Below are positions 1 through 5,148 of a stretch of DNA of 5,148 bases, one piece after another. Within the stretch, counting starts at the first letter, position 1. Each line of letters opens with the position of its first letter. The notes beneath the pieces are model-generated. The model did not search any database. It was given only the letters and a program-made list of their open reading frames with translations, and had not been told where the DNA came from. The DNA lies in the NCBI GenBank assembly GCA_017615515.1, contig JAFZZX010000085.1:1-5148 (forward strand). The letters are read 5' to 3'. This stretch comes from Clostridia bacterium (GTDB lineage Bacteria > Bacillota > Clostridia > Christensenellales > CAG-1252). The position numbers and the translations under genes were made by a program.

Positions 1-6
1 CGACGA

Positions 7-80
7 TGGAGTATGGTGTAGTGGCAGCACATAGGCCTCTGACTCCTATGGTGTAGGTTCGATTCCTACTACTCCTGCCA
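7..80 (+). tRNA. tRNA-Gln (anticodon CTG)
   Basis: A complete 74-nt cloverleaf folds by hand. The acceptor arm is TGGAGTA (7-13) with TACTCCT (70-76), followed by discriminator G77 and an encoded CCA (78-80). The D-stem is GTGT/GCAC (16-19/27-30) with a GG-containing loop. The anticodon stem is 32-36/44-48 with loop CTCTGAC. The variable loop is 4 nt. The T-stem is GTAGG/CCTAC (53-57/65-69) with loop TTCGATT. The anticodon CTG (39-41), preceded by T and followed by A, reads CAG codons, hence glutamine. Two pairs are non-canonical: first acceptor pair T7-T76 and last anticodon-stem pair C36-T44. A weak 1-72 pair is a known feature of tRNA-Gln, which supports the identity. Its promoter is not visible; only six bases precede it, so it may be the last gene of a tRNA cluster. 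Confidence 0.95.
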
Positions 81-114
81 AAAGGCGCTTTCGCGATGGC
101 GAGGGCGCTTTTTT
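81..114 (+). terminator. Intrinsic terminator after tRNA-Gln
   Basis: The sequence from the last base of the tRNA to base 113 folds as a continuous 15-bp hairpin (G-T pairs included) with the four-base loop GATG (95-98), ending in a run of six T (109-114). It starts directly at the tRNA 3' end, as expected for a tRNA transcript terminator. Confidence 0.9.
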
Positions 115-141
115 CATTCCGTCTCGCCTGAAGCCAAGCTA

Positions 142-170
142 TTGACTTGTCCGAGTTTTTGTGCAATAAT
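142..170 (+). promoter_or_regulatory. Sigma-A-type promoter of the first DUF1292-like gene
   Basis: The -35 box is TTGACT (142-147) and the -10 box AATAAT (165-170), separated by exactly 17 bp. TGC at 162-164 forms an extended -10. Both boxes match 5 of 6 consensus bases. Transcription should start near 177, giving a leader of about 41 nt to the ATG at 218. No operator or riboswitch is evident in the leader. Confidence 0.8.
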
Positions 171-217
171 AGCAATAAGGTATTACATTGTGGTTTTCGT
201 CACAAGAAGGAGAAAAA

Positions 218-526
218 ATGGCGTCAGACGGAAAGAAGAGGATTTCGGAAATATTGCTCGATCGGGAAAATACCGAAACCATCACGCTGGGACTCGAGGG
301 AGGGAAGAGCATATCTTTTATGCAATGTGCGGTCATTCCTTATGAAGTGGACGGGGAAGATACGCTCTTCACCCTTTTGAAACCGCTAGAGCCCATACCG
401 GGGGTTGAAGACGATCAAGCGATCTTGTTTCGCGTTGAAGAGACCGATGACGATGAGCGGCTCGTCGTAGAAACCGATCAGGAAATTGCGGAAAAGGTTT
501 ATGCGATATATTGCGATCTTATGTAG
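218..526 (+). CDS. DUF1292-like small acidic protein, copy 1
   Basis: This 102-aa protein has no signal peptide or membrane segment, so it should be cytoplasmic. The ATG at 218 is chosen because AAGGAG (207-212) lies 5 nt upstream; a longer in-frame start at 188 has no such site. The layout matches the DUF1292 (YrzB-type) family of Firmicutes, whose function is unknown: a short helical N-terminus (ISEILLDREN), an IT-L segment with a Gly-Gly-Lys turn (residues 22-30), the core AVIPY (38-42), TLF-LLKP (49-56), then an acidic stretch ending in FRVEE (71-75), and a C-terminal helix (EIAEKVYAIYCDLM). My hand alignment to the protein at 788-1138 gives about 45 identities over 94 positions, so the two are paralogues. 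It has its own promoter and is followed by a terminator at 639-671. Family assignment is from remembered family appearance, not a search; no biochemical role can be given. Confidence 0.85.
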   Translation: MASDGKKRISEILLDRENTETITLGLEGGKSISFMQCAVIPYEVDGEDTLFTLLKPLEPIPGVEDDQAILFRVEETDDDERLVVETDQEIAEKVYAIYCDLM

Positions 527-575
527 GATCGCCTTGGAGAAGACGCAGCCACCAATAAAAAATCGGAATAACTAC

Positions 576-596
576 GATCCCTTATATGTGGGGATC
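576..596. other. Small hairpin in the 527-787 intergenic region
   Basis: GATCCC (576-581) and GGGATC (591-596) form a perfect 6-bp stem around a 9-base loop. No T-run follows, so it is not a good terminator. It may be a 3'-UTR structure or chance. The rest of 527-638 shows no convincing gene, promoter or repeat. Confidence 0.25.
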
Positions 597-638
597 CTTC
601 CGTTTCGTGTGCTTTTCAAACGCTTTACCGAGAACTTC

Positions 639-671
639 AAAAGGCGCTTTTGCTGCAAAAAAGCGCTTTTT
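639..671 (+). terminator. Intrinsic terminator after DUF1292-like copy 1
   Basis: AAAAGGCGC (639-647) pairs with GCGCTTTTT (663-671) over 9 bp with one G-T. An inner TTTTG/CAAAA stem extends it, with two bulged A and a three-base loop (653-655). It ends in a T-run. It lies 112 bases after the stop codon, so the transcript has a long 3' UTR. The A-rich 5' side means it could also work in the other direction. Confidence 0.75.
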
Positions 672-709
672 CTTTGTTTCGCGCTTGCTCTCCCGTTTGC
701 GCGGATGAG

Positions 710-738
710 TTGTTTTTCCCGTGGGATCGTGCTATACT
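710..738 (+). promoter_or_regulatory. Extended -10 promoter of DUF1292-like copy 2
   Basis: The -10 box TATACT (733-738) is preceded by TGC (730-732), an extended -10. A weak -35 TTGTTT (710-715) lies 17 bp upstream. The predicted start near 745 gives a leader of about 43 nt. The 12 bases 728-739 are identical to the -10 region of the next promoter (1175-1186). Confidence 0.7.
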
Positions 739-787
739 GGTAGTCGCATAACGAAGCGGCTTTCGATGCGTCGAAAAGGAGTGAAAG

Positions 788-1138
788 ATGAAATCGTCCG
801 ATAAAAATCAAGATATTCTCGACATTTTACTCGACCAAGACAACAAGGATCCGATCACGATGTTTTTGTCGAACGGGAAGGAGATACACTTTGAGCAGGT
901 CGCGGTGATCCCCTATCGGGTCAAGGAGCAAATGACCCTTTTCGCCGTCTTGAAACCGATCGAGGAACTCGAGGGGATCGAAGAGGACGAGGCGATGGTC
1001 TTCCGCGTCGAAACGGACGACACGGGAGAAAACGTCTTGATCTTGGAAGAAGACGAGATGATCGCGATCGAGGTCTTTAACAAGTACTACGATCTTTTGG
1101 AAGACGCTCACAGAAAGAAGAAAAAGCCGAATAATTGA
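788..1138 (+). CDS. DUF1292-like small acidic protein, copy 2
   Basis: This 116-aa cytoplasmic protein is a paralogue of the one at 218-526. The start ATG is supported by AAAGGAG (775-781), 6 nt upstream. The same landmarks appear in the same order: helix ILDILLDQDN (10-19), IT (23-24) and GKEI-F-Q (30-37), core AVIPY (39-43), TLFAVLKP (50-57), GIEEDEA (63-69), FRVE (72-75), a variable Asp/Gly turn, and a C-terminal helix around EVFNKYYDLLED. It differs from copy 1 by a strongly basic C-terminal tail (HRKKKKPNN, about 108-116) after an otherwise acidic body, which could contact nucleic acid or acidic surfaces; that is inference only. The family is DUF1292 (YrzB-type), function unknown. It has its own promoter (710-738), and a terminator begins at the first base after the TGA stop. 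Gene-level confidence is high; functional knowledge is nil. Confidence 0.9.
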   Translation: MKSSDKNQDILDILLDQDNKDPITMFLSNGKEIHFEQVAVIPYRVKEQMTLFAVLKPIEELEGIEEDEAMVFRVETDDTGENVLILEEDEMIAIEVFNKYYDLLEDAHRKKKKPNN

Positions 1139-1166
1139 GCAACTCTCGCGCGAAGGTTGCGTTTTT
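1139..1166 (+). terminator. Terminator abutting the stop codon of DUF1292-like copy 2
   Basis: GCAACTCTC (1139-1147) pairs with GAAGGTTGC (1152-1160) around the loop GCGC, with one C-A mismatch and one T-G pair, followed by G and five T (1162-1166). It starts on the base after the TGA. Its 3' arm and T-run overlap the -35 box of the next promoter. Because of the mismatch it may be leaky, which would let some copy 2 transcripts continue into the lipoprotein gene. Confidence 0.65.
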
Positions 1167-1185
1167 GCGCCTTTCGTGCTATACT
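1157..1185 (+). promoter_or_regulatory. Extended -10 promoter of the 278-aa lipoprotein gene
   Basis: The -10 box TATACT (1180-1185) is preceded by TGC (1177-1179), with TTGCGT (1157-1162) at a 17-bp distance as the -35 box. The predicted transcription start, about 7 nt past the -10 box, falls at about 1192-1193, on the ATG at 1193. The -35 box sits inside the 3' arm and T-run of the preceding terminator. Confidence 0.7.
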
Positions 1186-1192
1186 GTATCCT

Positions 1193-2029
1193 ATGAAAAA
1201 GTTTTCGATGATCGTTGCGGCGATAATGCTGCTCACAATGCTTTTCTCCCTTGCATCTTGCAATAAAGGGATCGTTTCGGACGAGACCTACTATATGTAC
1301 ACCTACGACACCCGCACGGATCGTTTCATTCGATCGCGCAGCGCCCTTCGGTTCGGCGACGACCTGACGACCTTCGAATATACCTTCATCGAAGGGGAAC
1401 TCACCGTATCGGGCGTGGTGGAGCATACCGAGGTCCCCAACGCATATACGATCATTTGCAGCGACGAAGCGGTGGATCTCGTGACGGCGCGTTACAAGGA
1501 CATTTTGATCTCATCGGGCGCGAGCGACGACGTCCTCTCGATGTACGGCACGCTCGCCGCCGCCTTCACGCCCCGAACGCAGTATTTTGCCTACGAAAAG
1601 AACCTCTTTGCGGGGGATTCGGTCGAGATGTTCCGCGAAGCGGGCGCCGATTCGGATAGCTTTGAGGGGGTCTACCGCATCAACGACCAAGAGGACAAGT
1701 TGCGTTTCCGCGGCGGCAACGTGTACGCGGCGGACGAGGACGGCTACTATACGGTCAAGAAAGGGTATTACTCCGCCGCGCGCGGCATTTTGACGTTTAC
1801 GTCCGTCAACGAGGACGGCACCGACCGCTATGAAAAGGGCGTGCTCTATCGCAAGCGCTATTTGATGGCGAAGATCACGATCCCGACCGAGGAAGAACTC
1901 CTCGGCACCAGTCTCGACGAGCAGCTCCAAAACTCCGACTTCGTTTCTAAAATAAATGAAGATATATCCGACTATTCCGGCAAAACCATTGCGGTGTTGG
2001 TCGAGCGGTTTTTCTCGAAAGATCTATAA
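1193..2029 (+). CDS. Lipoprotein of unknown function (278 aa)
   Basis: The protein begins with a textbook lipoprotein signal: Lys2-Lys3, a hydrophobic core (about residues 4-19) and the lipobox LASC (20-23). Cleavage before Cys23 and lipidation would anchor it to the outer face of the membrane. The ATG at 1193 is chosen because it gives this signal directly; the in-frame TTG at 1157 would add 12 residues encoded by the promoter itself. There is no Shine-Dalgarno site upstream. The mature part has no further membrane segment and looks beta-rich. Residues about 157-237 alternate short strands and turns (GVYRIND, LRFRGGNVY, GYYTVKKGYY, GILTFTSV, KGVLYRKRY), as in small lipocalin-like or beta-sandwich domains. 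Residues about 30-90 are also strand-like. A helical stretch near 95-130 and a polar C-terminus complete it. I recognise no named family and no catalytic motif. A strong terminator follows at 2071-2104. Confidence 0.88.
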   Translation: MKKFSMIVAAIMLLTMLFSLASCNKGIVSDETYYMYTYDTRTDRFIRSRSALRFGDDLTTFEYTFIEGELTVSGVVEHTEVPNAYTIICSDEAVDLVTARYKDILISSGASDDVLSMYGTLAAAFTPRTQYFAYEKNLFAGDSVEMFREAGADSDSFEGVYRINDQEDKLRFRGGNVYAADEDGYYTVKKGYYSAARGILTFTSVNEDGTDRYEKGVLYRKRYLMAKITIPTEEELLGTSLDEQLQNSDFVSKINEDISDYSGKTIAVLVERFFSKDL

Positions 2030-2070
2030 GAAAAGGGACGCGTTTTCGCCCCGAAAGGCGAGCCTATCTC

Positions 2071-2104
2071 GGCGCATTTCCGTTAAAGGGAGTGCGCCTT
2101 TTTT
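2071..2104 (+). terminator. Strong intrinsic terminator after the 278-aa lipoprotein
   Basis: GGCGCATTTCC (2071-2081) pairs with GGGAGTGCGCC (2088-2098) over 11 bp, with two T-G pairs and the loop GTTAAA, followed by six T (2099-2104). It lies 41 bases after the stop codon. Bases 2105-2181, between this terminator and the next promoter, hold a purine-rich stretch (2130-2150) but no convincing feature. Confidence 0.9.
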
Positions 2105-2181
2105 GTCACGGGCGGGGGTGATCGTCGATTGCGGGAGGAGGGAGAAAGGGCAGATTTTCGGATAAGAAAAATTAATAAATA

Positions 2182-2210
2182 TTGACAAGCGCGCGACCGC
2201 GATATAGAAT
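2182..2210 (+). promoter_or_regulatory. Near-consensus promoter of the giant lipoprotein gene
   Basis: There is a perfect -35 TTGACA (2182-2187), a 17-bp spacer and a -10 TAGAAT (2205-2210, 5 of 6). An AT-rich tract just upstream (2166-2181) resembles an UP element. This is the strongest promoter in the window and the only one without the TGC extended -10. The start should lie near 2217, giving a leader of about 58 nt. Confidence 0.85.
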
Positions 2211-2227
2211 AAGTTTGTGTAATTATC

Positions 2228-2248
2228 TATGCGCGAGCGTTATGCGCG
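2228..2248 (+). repeat. Direct repeat / weak hairpin in the 5' leader
   Basis: TATGCGCG occurs twice (2228-2235 and 2241-2248), 13 bp start to start. Because GCGC is self-complementary, the copies can pair as a hairpin (TGCGCG with TGCGCG, ends wobble) around a 7-base loop. It lies within the predicted leader, 18 bases upstream of the ribosome binding site. It could be a repressor site or a leader structure, or chance. Confidence 0.35.
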
Positions 2249-2274
2249 TGATAATGCACGGTCTCGGAGGAAAT

Positions 2275-5148
2275 ATGACTAAAAATCTTCACACAAAAAT
2301 ACTCTTGATATTGCTACTCTGTTTTGCGGTGGCTCTTGTCGCATTTGCTTGTGCGCCGAAGACGACCACCGTAGTCCCGTCATCGGGCGGCTCGTCGGGC
2401 GGCGGCTCATCGGGCGGCGGCTCGTCGACTTCGCAGATAGACGTGGACGGGGGAGAGAAGACCGATTCGTCGGTCGACGAGTTCTTCTCGTACCTCAAAG
2501 AGGCGCTCGCCGTGGAAGACGAGAGCGACACGTTGGCGTTCAAATTCGTATCGGAGGATATGACCGTAGTGGAGAGCGGCAAGACCTTCAATATGTACGC
2601 CCTGTTCGAGTGCAAGTACAACCGCAAGAAGGATTCCGAGACCGAATTGCTGTTTGAACTCTACTCTTCTGCTACGCGCGAGGCCGTGTTCGGGCTGTAT
2701 TACGTGAATAGCGTCTTCTACCTGAACGTGCCGAACGACGAGGGTGGCGTGAGCGTCTATATGGACGAATTCAGCCTGCACGACCTCTTGACCGTCGCGG
2801 ACGGCGTCTACGACAAGGTCTCGGGGATGATGGGCGACGTGATGTCGATCGATATTCCGAACTTCACTTCGGTCGGTACGTTGATCAACAATATGGCGTC
2901 TTCCGCCATTCGCAGCGTGACCAAGATCGAGAAGGGGGACGCGACGCGCCTCGTTCTCAAGACCAACATCAACAAGACCCTCAATTACGTTCTGAGCCTG
3001 CTCGGCAACCCCGTCGTCAGCAGCTTGCTCGAAGGCTTCCAAGTGGACGCGATCCTGACTTCCGCGTTCGGCATTTCGCTGACCACGATCGCGAACTATA
3101 CCTTCGAGACCATCACTTGTGACTTTACGGTGGATCTGCAGGGCGGAAAGCTCGTCTCCATCGACGCCGACCTCGGCTACGGAGCGGATATTTTCGTCCT
3201 TGATTTCACGGTCGACAACCAATACTACGGCACTTCGGGCGCCGAAGTCGGCACGATCAACTTCCCCGAATTCAACGATTACAGGAAGTTCGGCGTGACC
3301 AACCTGGAGTTCACCTTCCGCTTGGAGCTCAACAACGAGACCGAGAAGCAAGTCACGGTCGAGAACCTGATCGGCGGCGTGCTCCGCGAATACTTCGGAC
3401 TGGACTCTCTCGGCAGTCTCAGCGAGCGCACCTTGACCCTCGGGGCGGGGACGCTCGGACTCCTCATCGACGTCAATGCGGAACTCGATTGGAACAAGAA
3501 CGAACGCAACTACATAGAGATGGAGATCTACGAGATGCGGAGCGCGGGCAACAAGCGCCTCGGCACGGTCTATTACGTGGGCAGCAGAAACGCCCTGTAC
3601 GTCGATCTGTCCGCTCTCAATATGCCGAAGTTCGTCTACGAGGGGATCAACCTCGCCACGACGATCAACTCCTTTATCACCGAAACCATGGCTTCCTTGC
3701 TCGGCACCGCGGAAGAAAACAGCGCGGCGGGTGAGGAGACCCGACAGATCCTGATCGACACCTTTGCGCCGGGCGGCAGTTACTCGGACGCGCTTTCCGC
3801 GATCGTGCAGAACGGCACCTATGAATTCGTTGCGGAAGCCGGCGAAGGCAAGAGCTATGCGAAACTCGACGTCTTCAGCCTGATCGTGCGCGTCGTCAAG
3901 ACGATGGAGCGCAAGCCGGGTGGCAGAAAGGCGATCGCCTTGACCCTTGACAGGGAGGCGATCCTCTCTATCGTTTCGGGTCTTGCGAATACCGCCAAGA
4001 AAGACCTTGACAGCGCGATCGCAAACGCGGCGAACAGTGCGGTGGTCGCGGATTACGACAAACGGATCTCCGACAACGCGAAAGAGATCAAGGAATGCGA
4101 GGCGCGCATCGCTGCCTTGACCTTGCAACTGGAGCAAGCGGTCGGCATCGGTGAAGAGGCGGAATTGAACGGCAAGATCAAAACCGCGCGCGAGCAACTC
4201 GCCGAACTCAATAAGACGGCGGGTGAACTCGCGGAAGCGCGGCAAGCCGAGATCGACTCTCTCGCGAAGAAAGTCAAGTCCGCCCAAGACAAGTTCGATC
4301 TCTTCGCTTCGATCTACGACGGCGTCAATCCTACCTTGTCCAGCACCGACGTTGCGATCAGGCAGATCCGCGTGGAGCTCGGGATCCTCGGCAGCGGGTT
4401 CGGCATCTATCTCGACGCGCAGATCAAGCTCGCGGAAGATACCTTCCTGACCATTGCGGTGGATCGTCTGTCCATCGGCTATGCCCCGACCTTCATCGTA
4501 CCGAAAGAGAGTTTCTCCTCGGCGGGTTACGACACCCTTGAGGAGTTCACCGGATTCTCGGTCTCGACCGTGCTTTCGCTGTCCGGCGACACGGGCAGTT
4601 TGACCGAGCTCAATCTCGGCGACGCGCTCGGCGGCGTGATCGGAGAACTCACCTGCGTGCTCGGCGTCAAGGAGCCGCTCTCGGGCGGACTGGATCTCAA
4701 GGTGGACGCGAACGTCGCCTTCTCTCCCGTCGCCATGTCCGACCTGATCAGCGGAGCGAATACCCATCTGACCTTGTCGGGCGTCGATCTCGCTCTCAAT
4801 ATCTACAAGAGAGTCAACGCCACCACGAGCGATATGTCTGAGGCGAATCGCATTCTGTCGATCTGGTACGGCGAATACGCAGCGGGTGAGACCGCTGTCT
4901 TCGTGGACGCGACCAATCTGTCCCTTTCCGCAGACGGCACGACCTTGCCGAAGTTTATGTATCGCATTCGTCTGGAAGACTATTTCGCCGGAGCGCTGTC
5001 CGCAGAAACGGAGTATCCCTCGATGCCTGCGGCGGCGGCGTCCTCGCTCTCGACCGAGCAACTCGTCGAGATCTTCGGCAATATCTTCGGTGGGCTGTAT
5101 ATCGGCGACGAATTGTCCGTCGCGCTCGCGGATAGGACCCTCGCGGCG
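2275..5148 (+). CDS. Giant surface lipoprotein with coiled-coil insert, 3' end outside the window
   Basis: An open frame runs 958 codons from the ATG at 2275 to the window edge without a stop, so the protein is incomplete at its C-terminus. GGAGG (2266-2270) sits 4 nt upstream of the ATG. The N-terminus has Lys3 and Lys8, a long hydrophobic core (9-24) and a lipobox ending AFAC with Cys26 as the lipidated residue, so it should be membrane-anchored and extracellular. A Thr-rich stretch and a Gly/Ser spacer (36-53) follow. The rest is mostly beta-strand-like, with three similar segments around residues 107-180, 397-475 and 840-905 (YYV at 142-144 and 433-435; PKF[VM]Y at 451-455 and 892-896). 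Between the second and third is a charged helical region (about 573-682) with heptad-like spacing, probably a coiled-coil hairpin. No enzyme motif, sortase signal or named domain is recognised. It could be an adhesin, a scaffold or a lipid/ligand-binding surface protein; none can be chosen from sequence. Confidence 0.9.
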   Translation, partial: MTKNLHTKILLILLLCFAVALVAFACAPKTTTVVPSSGGSSGGGSSGGGSSTSQIDVDGGEKTDSSVDEFFSYLKEALAVEDESDTLAFKFVSEDMTVVESGKTFNMYALFECKYNRKKDSETELLFELYSSATREAVFGLYYVNSVFYLNVPNDEGGVSVYMDEFSLHDLLTVADGVYDKVSGMMGDVMSIDIPNFTSVGTLINNMASSAIRSVTKIEKGDATRLVLKTNINKTLNYVLSLLGNPVVSSLLEGFQVDAILTSAFGISLTTIANYTFETITCDFTVDLQGGKLVSIDADLGYGADIFVLDFTVDNQYYGTSGAEVGTINFPEFNDYRKFGVTNLEFTFRLELNNETEKQVTVENLIGGVLREYFGLDSLGSLSERTLTLGAGTLGLLIDVNAELDWNKNERNYIEMEIYEMRSAGNKRLGTVYYVGSRNALYVDLSALNMPKFVYEGINLATTINSFITETMASLLGTAEENSAAGEETRQILIDTFAPGGSYSDALSAIVQNGTYEFVAEAGEGKSYAKLDVFSLIVRVVKTMERKPGGRKAIALTLDREAILSIVSGLANTAKKDLDSAIANAANSAVVADYDKRISDNAKEIKECEARIAALTLQLEQAVGIGEEAELNGKIKTAREQLAELNKTAGELAEARQAEIDSLAKKVKSAQDKFDLFASIYDGVNPTLSSTDVAIRQIRVELGILGSGFGIYLDAQIKLAEDTFLTIAVDRLSIGYAPTFIVPKESFSSAGYDTLEEFTGFSVSTVLSLSGDTGSLTELNLGDALGGVIGELTCVLGVKEPLSGGLDLKVDANVAFSPVAMSDLISGANTHLTLSGVDLALNIYKRVNATTSDMSEANRILSIWYGEYAAGETAVFVDATNLSLSADGTTLPKFMYRIRLEDYFAGALSAETEYPSMPAAAASSLSTEQLVEIFGNIFGGLYIGDELSVALADRTLAA
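2380..2427 (+). repeat. Gly/Ser linker repeat in the giant lipoprotein
   Basis: Codons 36-51 encode SSGGSSGGGSSGGGSS from near-identical 15-bp units of the form TCG TCG GGC GGC GGC, with one TCA variant per unit boundary. It lies 10 residues after the lipidated cysteine and probably acts as a flexible spacer holding the ectodomain off the membrane. Units are in frame, so gain or loss of one would only change spacer length. Confidence 0.85.
3991..4320 (+). other. Coiled-coil segment encoded within the giant lipoprotein
   Basis: Residues about 573-682 are rich in Ala, Glu, Lys, Gln and Leu, with no Pro and few Gly. Hydrophobic residues recur every 3-4 positions, for example in RIAALTLQLEQAV and AREQLAELNKTAGELAEA. 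A short Gly-containing break (GIGEE, about residue 624) could be the tip of an antiparallel helical hairpin. The flanking sequence is beta-rich, so this is a distinct module. The call is by eye; no coiled-coil predictor was run. Confidence 0.75.

Noticed and set aside
486..743. 85-codon plus-strand open frame in the first intergenic region
   Set aside because: It overlaps the end of the preceding gene, runs through a terminator and a promoter, and lacks a ribosome site at its start.
827..1426. 199-codon minus-strand open frame
   Set aside because: It crosses the terminator and promoter between two well-supported + strand genes and has no ribosome site or recognisable protein; it is a shadow of coding bias.
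2130..2150. Purine-rich GGGAGGAGGGAG stretch as a ribosome binding site
   Set aside because: No start codon with a following open frame lies at a suitable distance, and it precedes the promoter of the next gene.
2229..2282. 17-codon upstream open frame overlapping the start of the giant lipoprotein
   Set aside because: It starts at ATG 2229 and ends at TAA 2280-2282, so translational coupling was considered. There is no ribosome site before it, and its peptide is just a read of the repeat-rich leader.
2407..5061. 884-codon open frame on the minus strand, antisense to the giant lipoprotein gene
   Set aside because: It is in exact codon register with the + strand gene, so it stays open only because that gene avoids TTA, CTA and TCA codons between these points; it ends exactly at the sense TCA codon at 2407. 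The + frame has a promoter, ribosome site and signal peptide, and the antisense product is an implausible Arg/Asp/Val/His-rich sequence.
1..5148. A defence system, mobile element or biosynthetic cluster
   Set aside because: No transposase, integrase, nuclease, toxin or enzyme motif was seen in any plausible frame, and no terminal inverted repeats or attachment-site duplication of the tRNA 3' end were found.

Overview
The window reads as chromosomal DNA from a low-to-mid GC Firmicute, most likely an uncultured gut-type member of the Clostridia (a Christensenellales-like lineage would fit). This is an inference from three things: DUF1292-type acidic proteins, which are a Firmicutes family; strong AAGGAG/GGAGG ribosome binding sites and sigma-A-type promoters; and two large orphan lipoproteins with lipobox signal peptides. 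All real genes lie on the + strand. I see no mobile element, CRISPR array, toxin-antitoxin or defence module, or metabolic operon.

Layout. Bases 7-80 are a tRNA-Gln (anticodon CTG, CCA encoded) followed directly by a strong intrinsic terminator (81-114). A first promoter (142-170) drives a 102-aa DUF1292-like protein (218-526). After it come about 110 bases with one small hairpin, a terminator (639-671) and a second promoter (710-738). That promoter drives a 116-aa paralogue of the first protein (788-1138). A terminator starts at the base after its stop codon and overlaps the -35 box of a third promoter (1157-1185). The start codon of a 278-aa lipoprotein (1193-2029) lies where transcription from that promoter should begin, so the mRNA looks leaderless. 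A strong terminator (2071-2104) closes that unit. A near-consensus promoter (2182-2210) with a roughly 58-nt leader then drives a giant lipoprotein gene (2275 to beyond the window end, at least 958 aa).

How they work together. Each gene appears to be its own transcription unit with its own promoter, and each complete unit ends in its own terminator, so there is no operon logic linking them. The two small proteins are cytoplasmic paralogues of unknown function. The two lipoproteins should be exported, lipidated and anchored on the outer face of the membrane. The giant one has a Gly/Ser spacer, beta-rich segments that look repeated, and an alpha-helical coiled-coil hairpin that seems inserted into the second repeat.

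The most notable points are the terminator/promoter fusion with a probable leaderless lipoprotein mRNA, the architecture of the giant lipoprotein, and a shared extended -10 element (GTGC before the -10 box) at three of the four promoters. No function beyond family level can be assigned to any of the four proteins from sequence alone.
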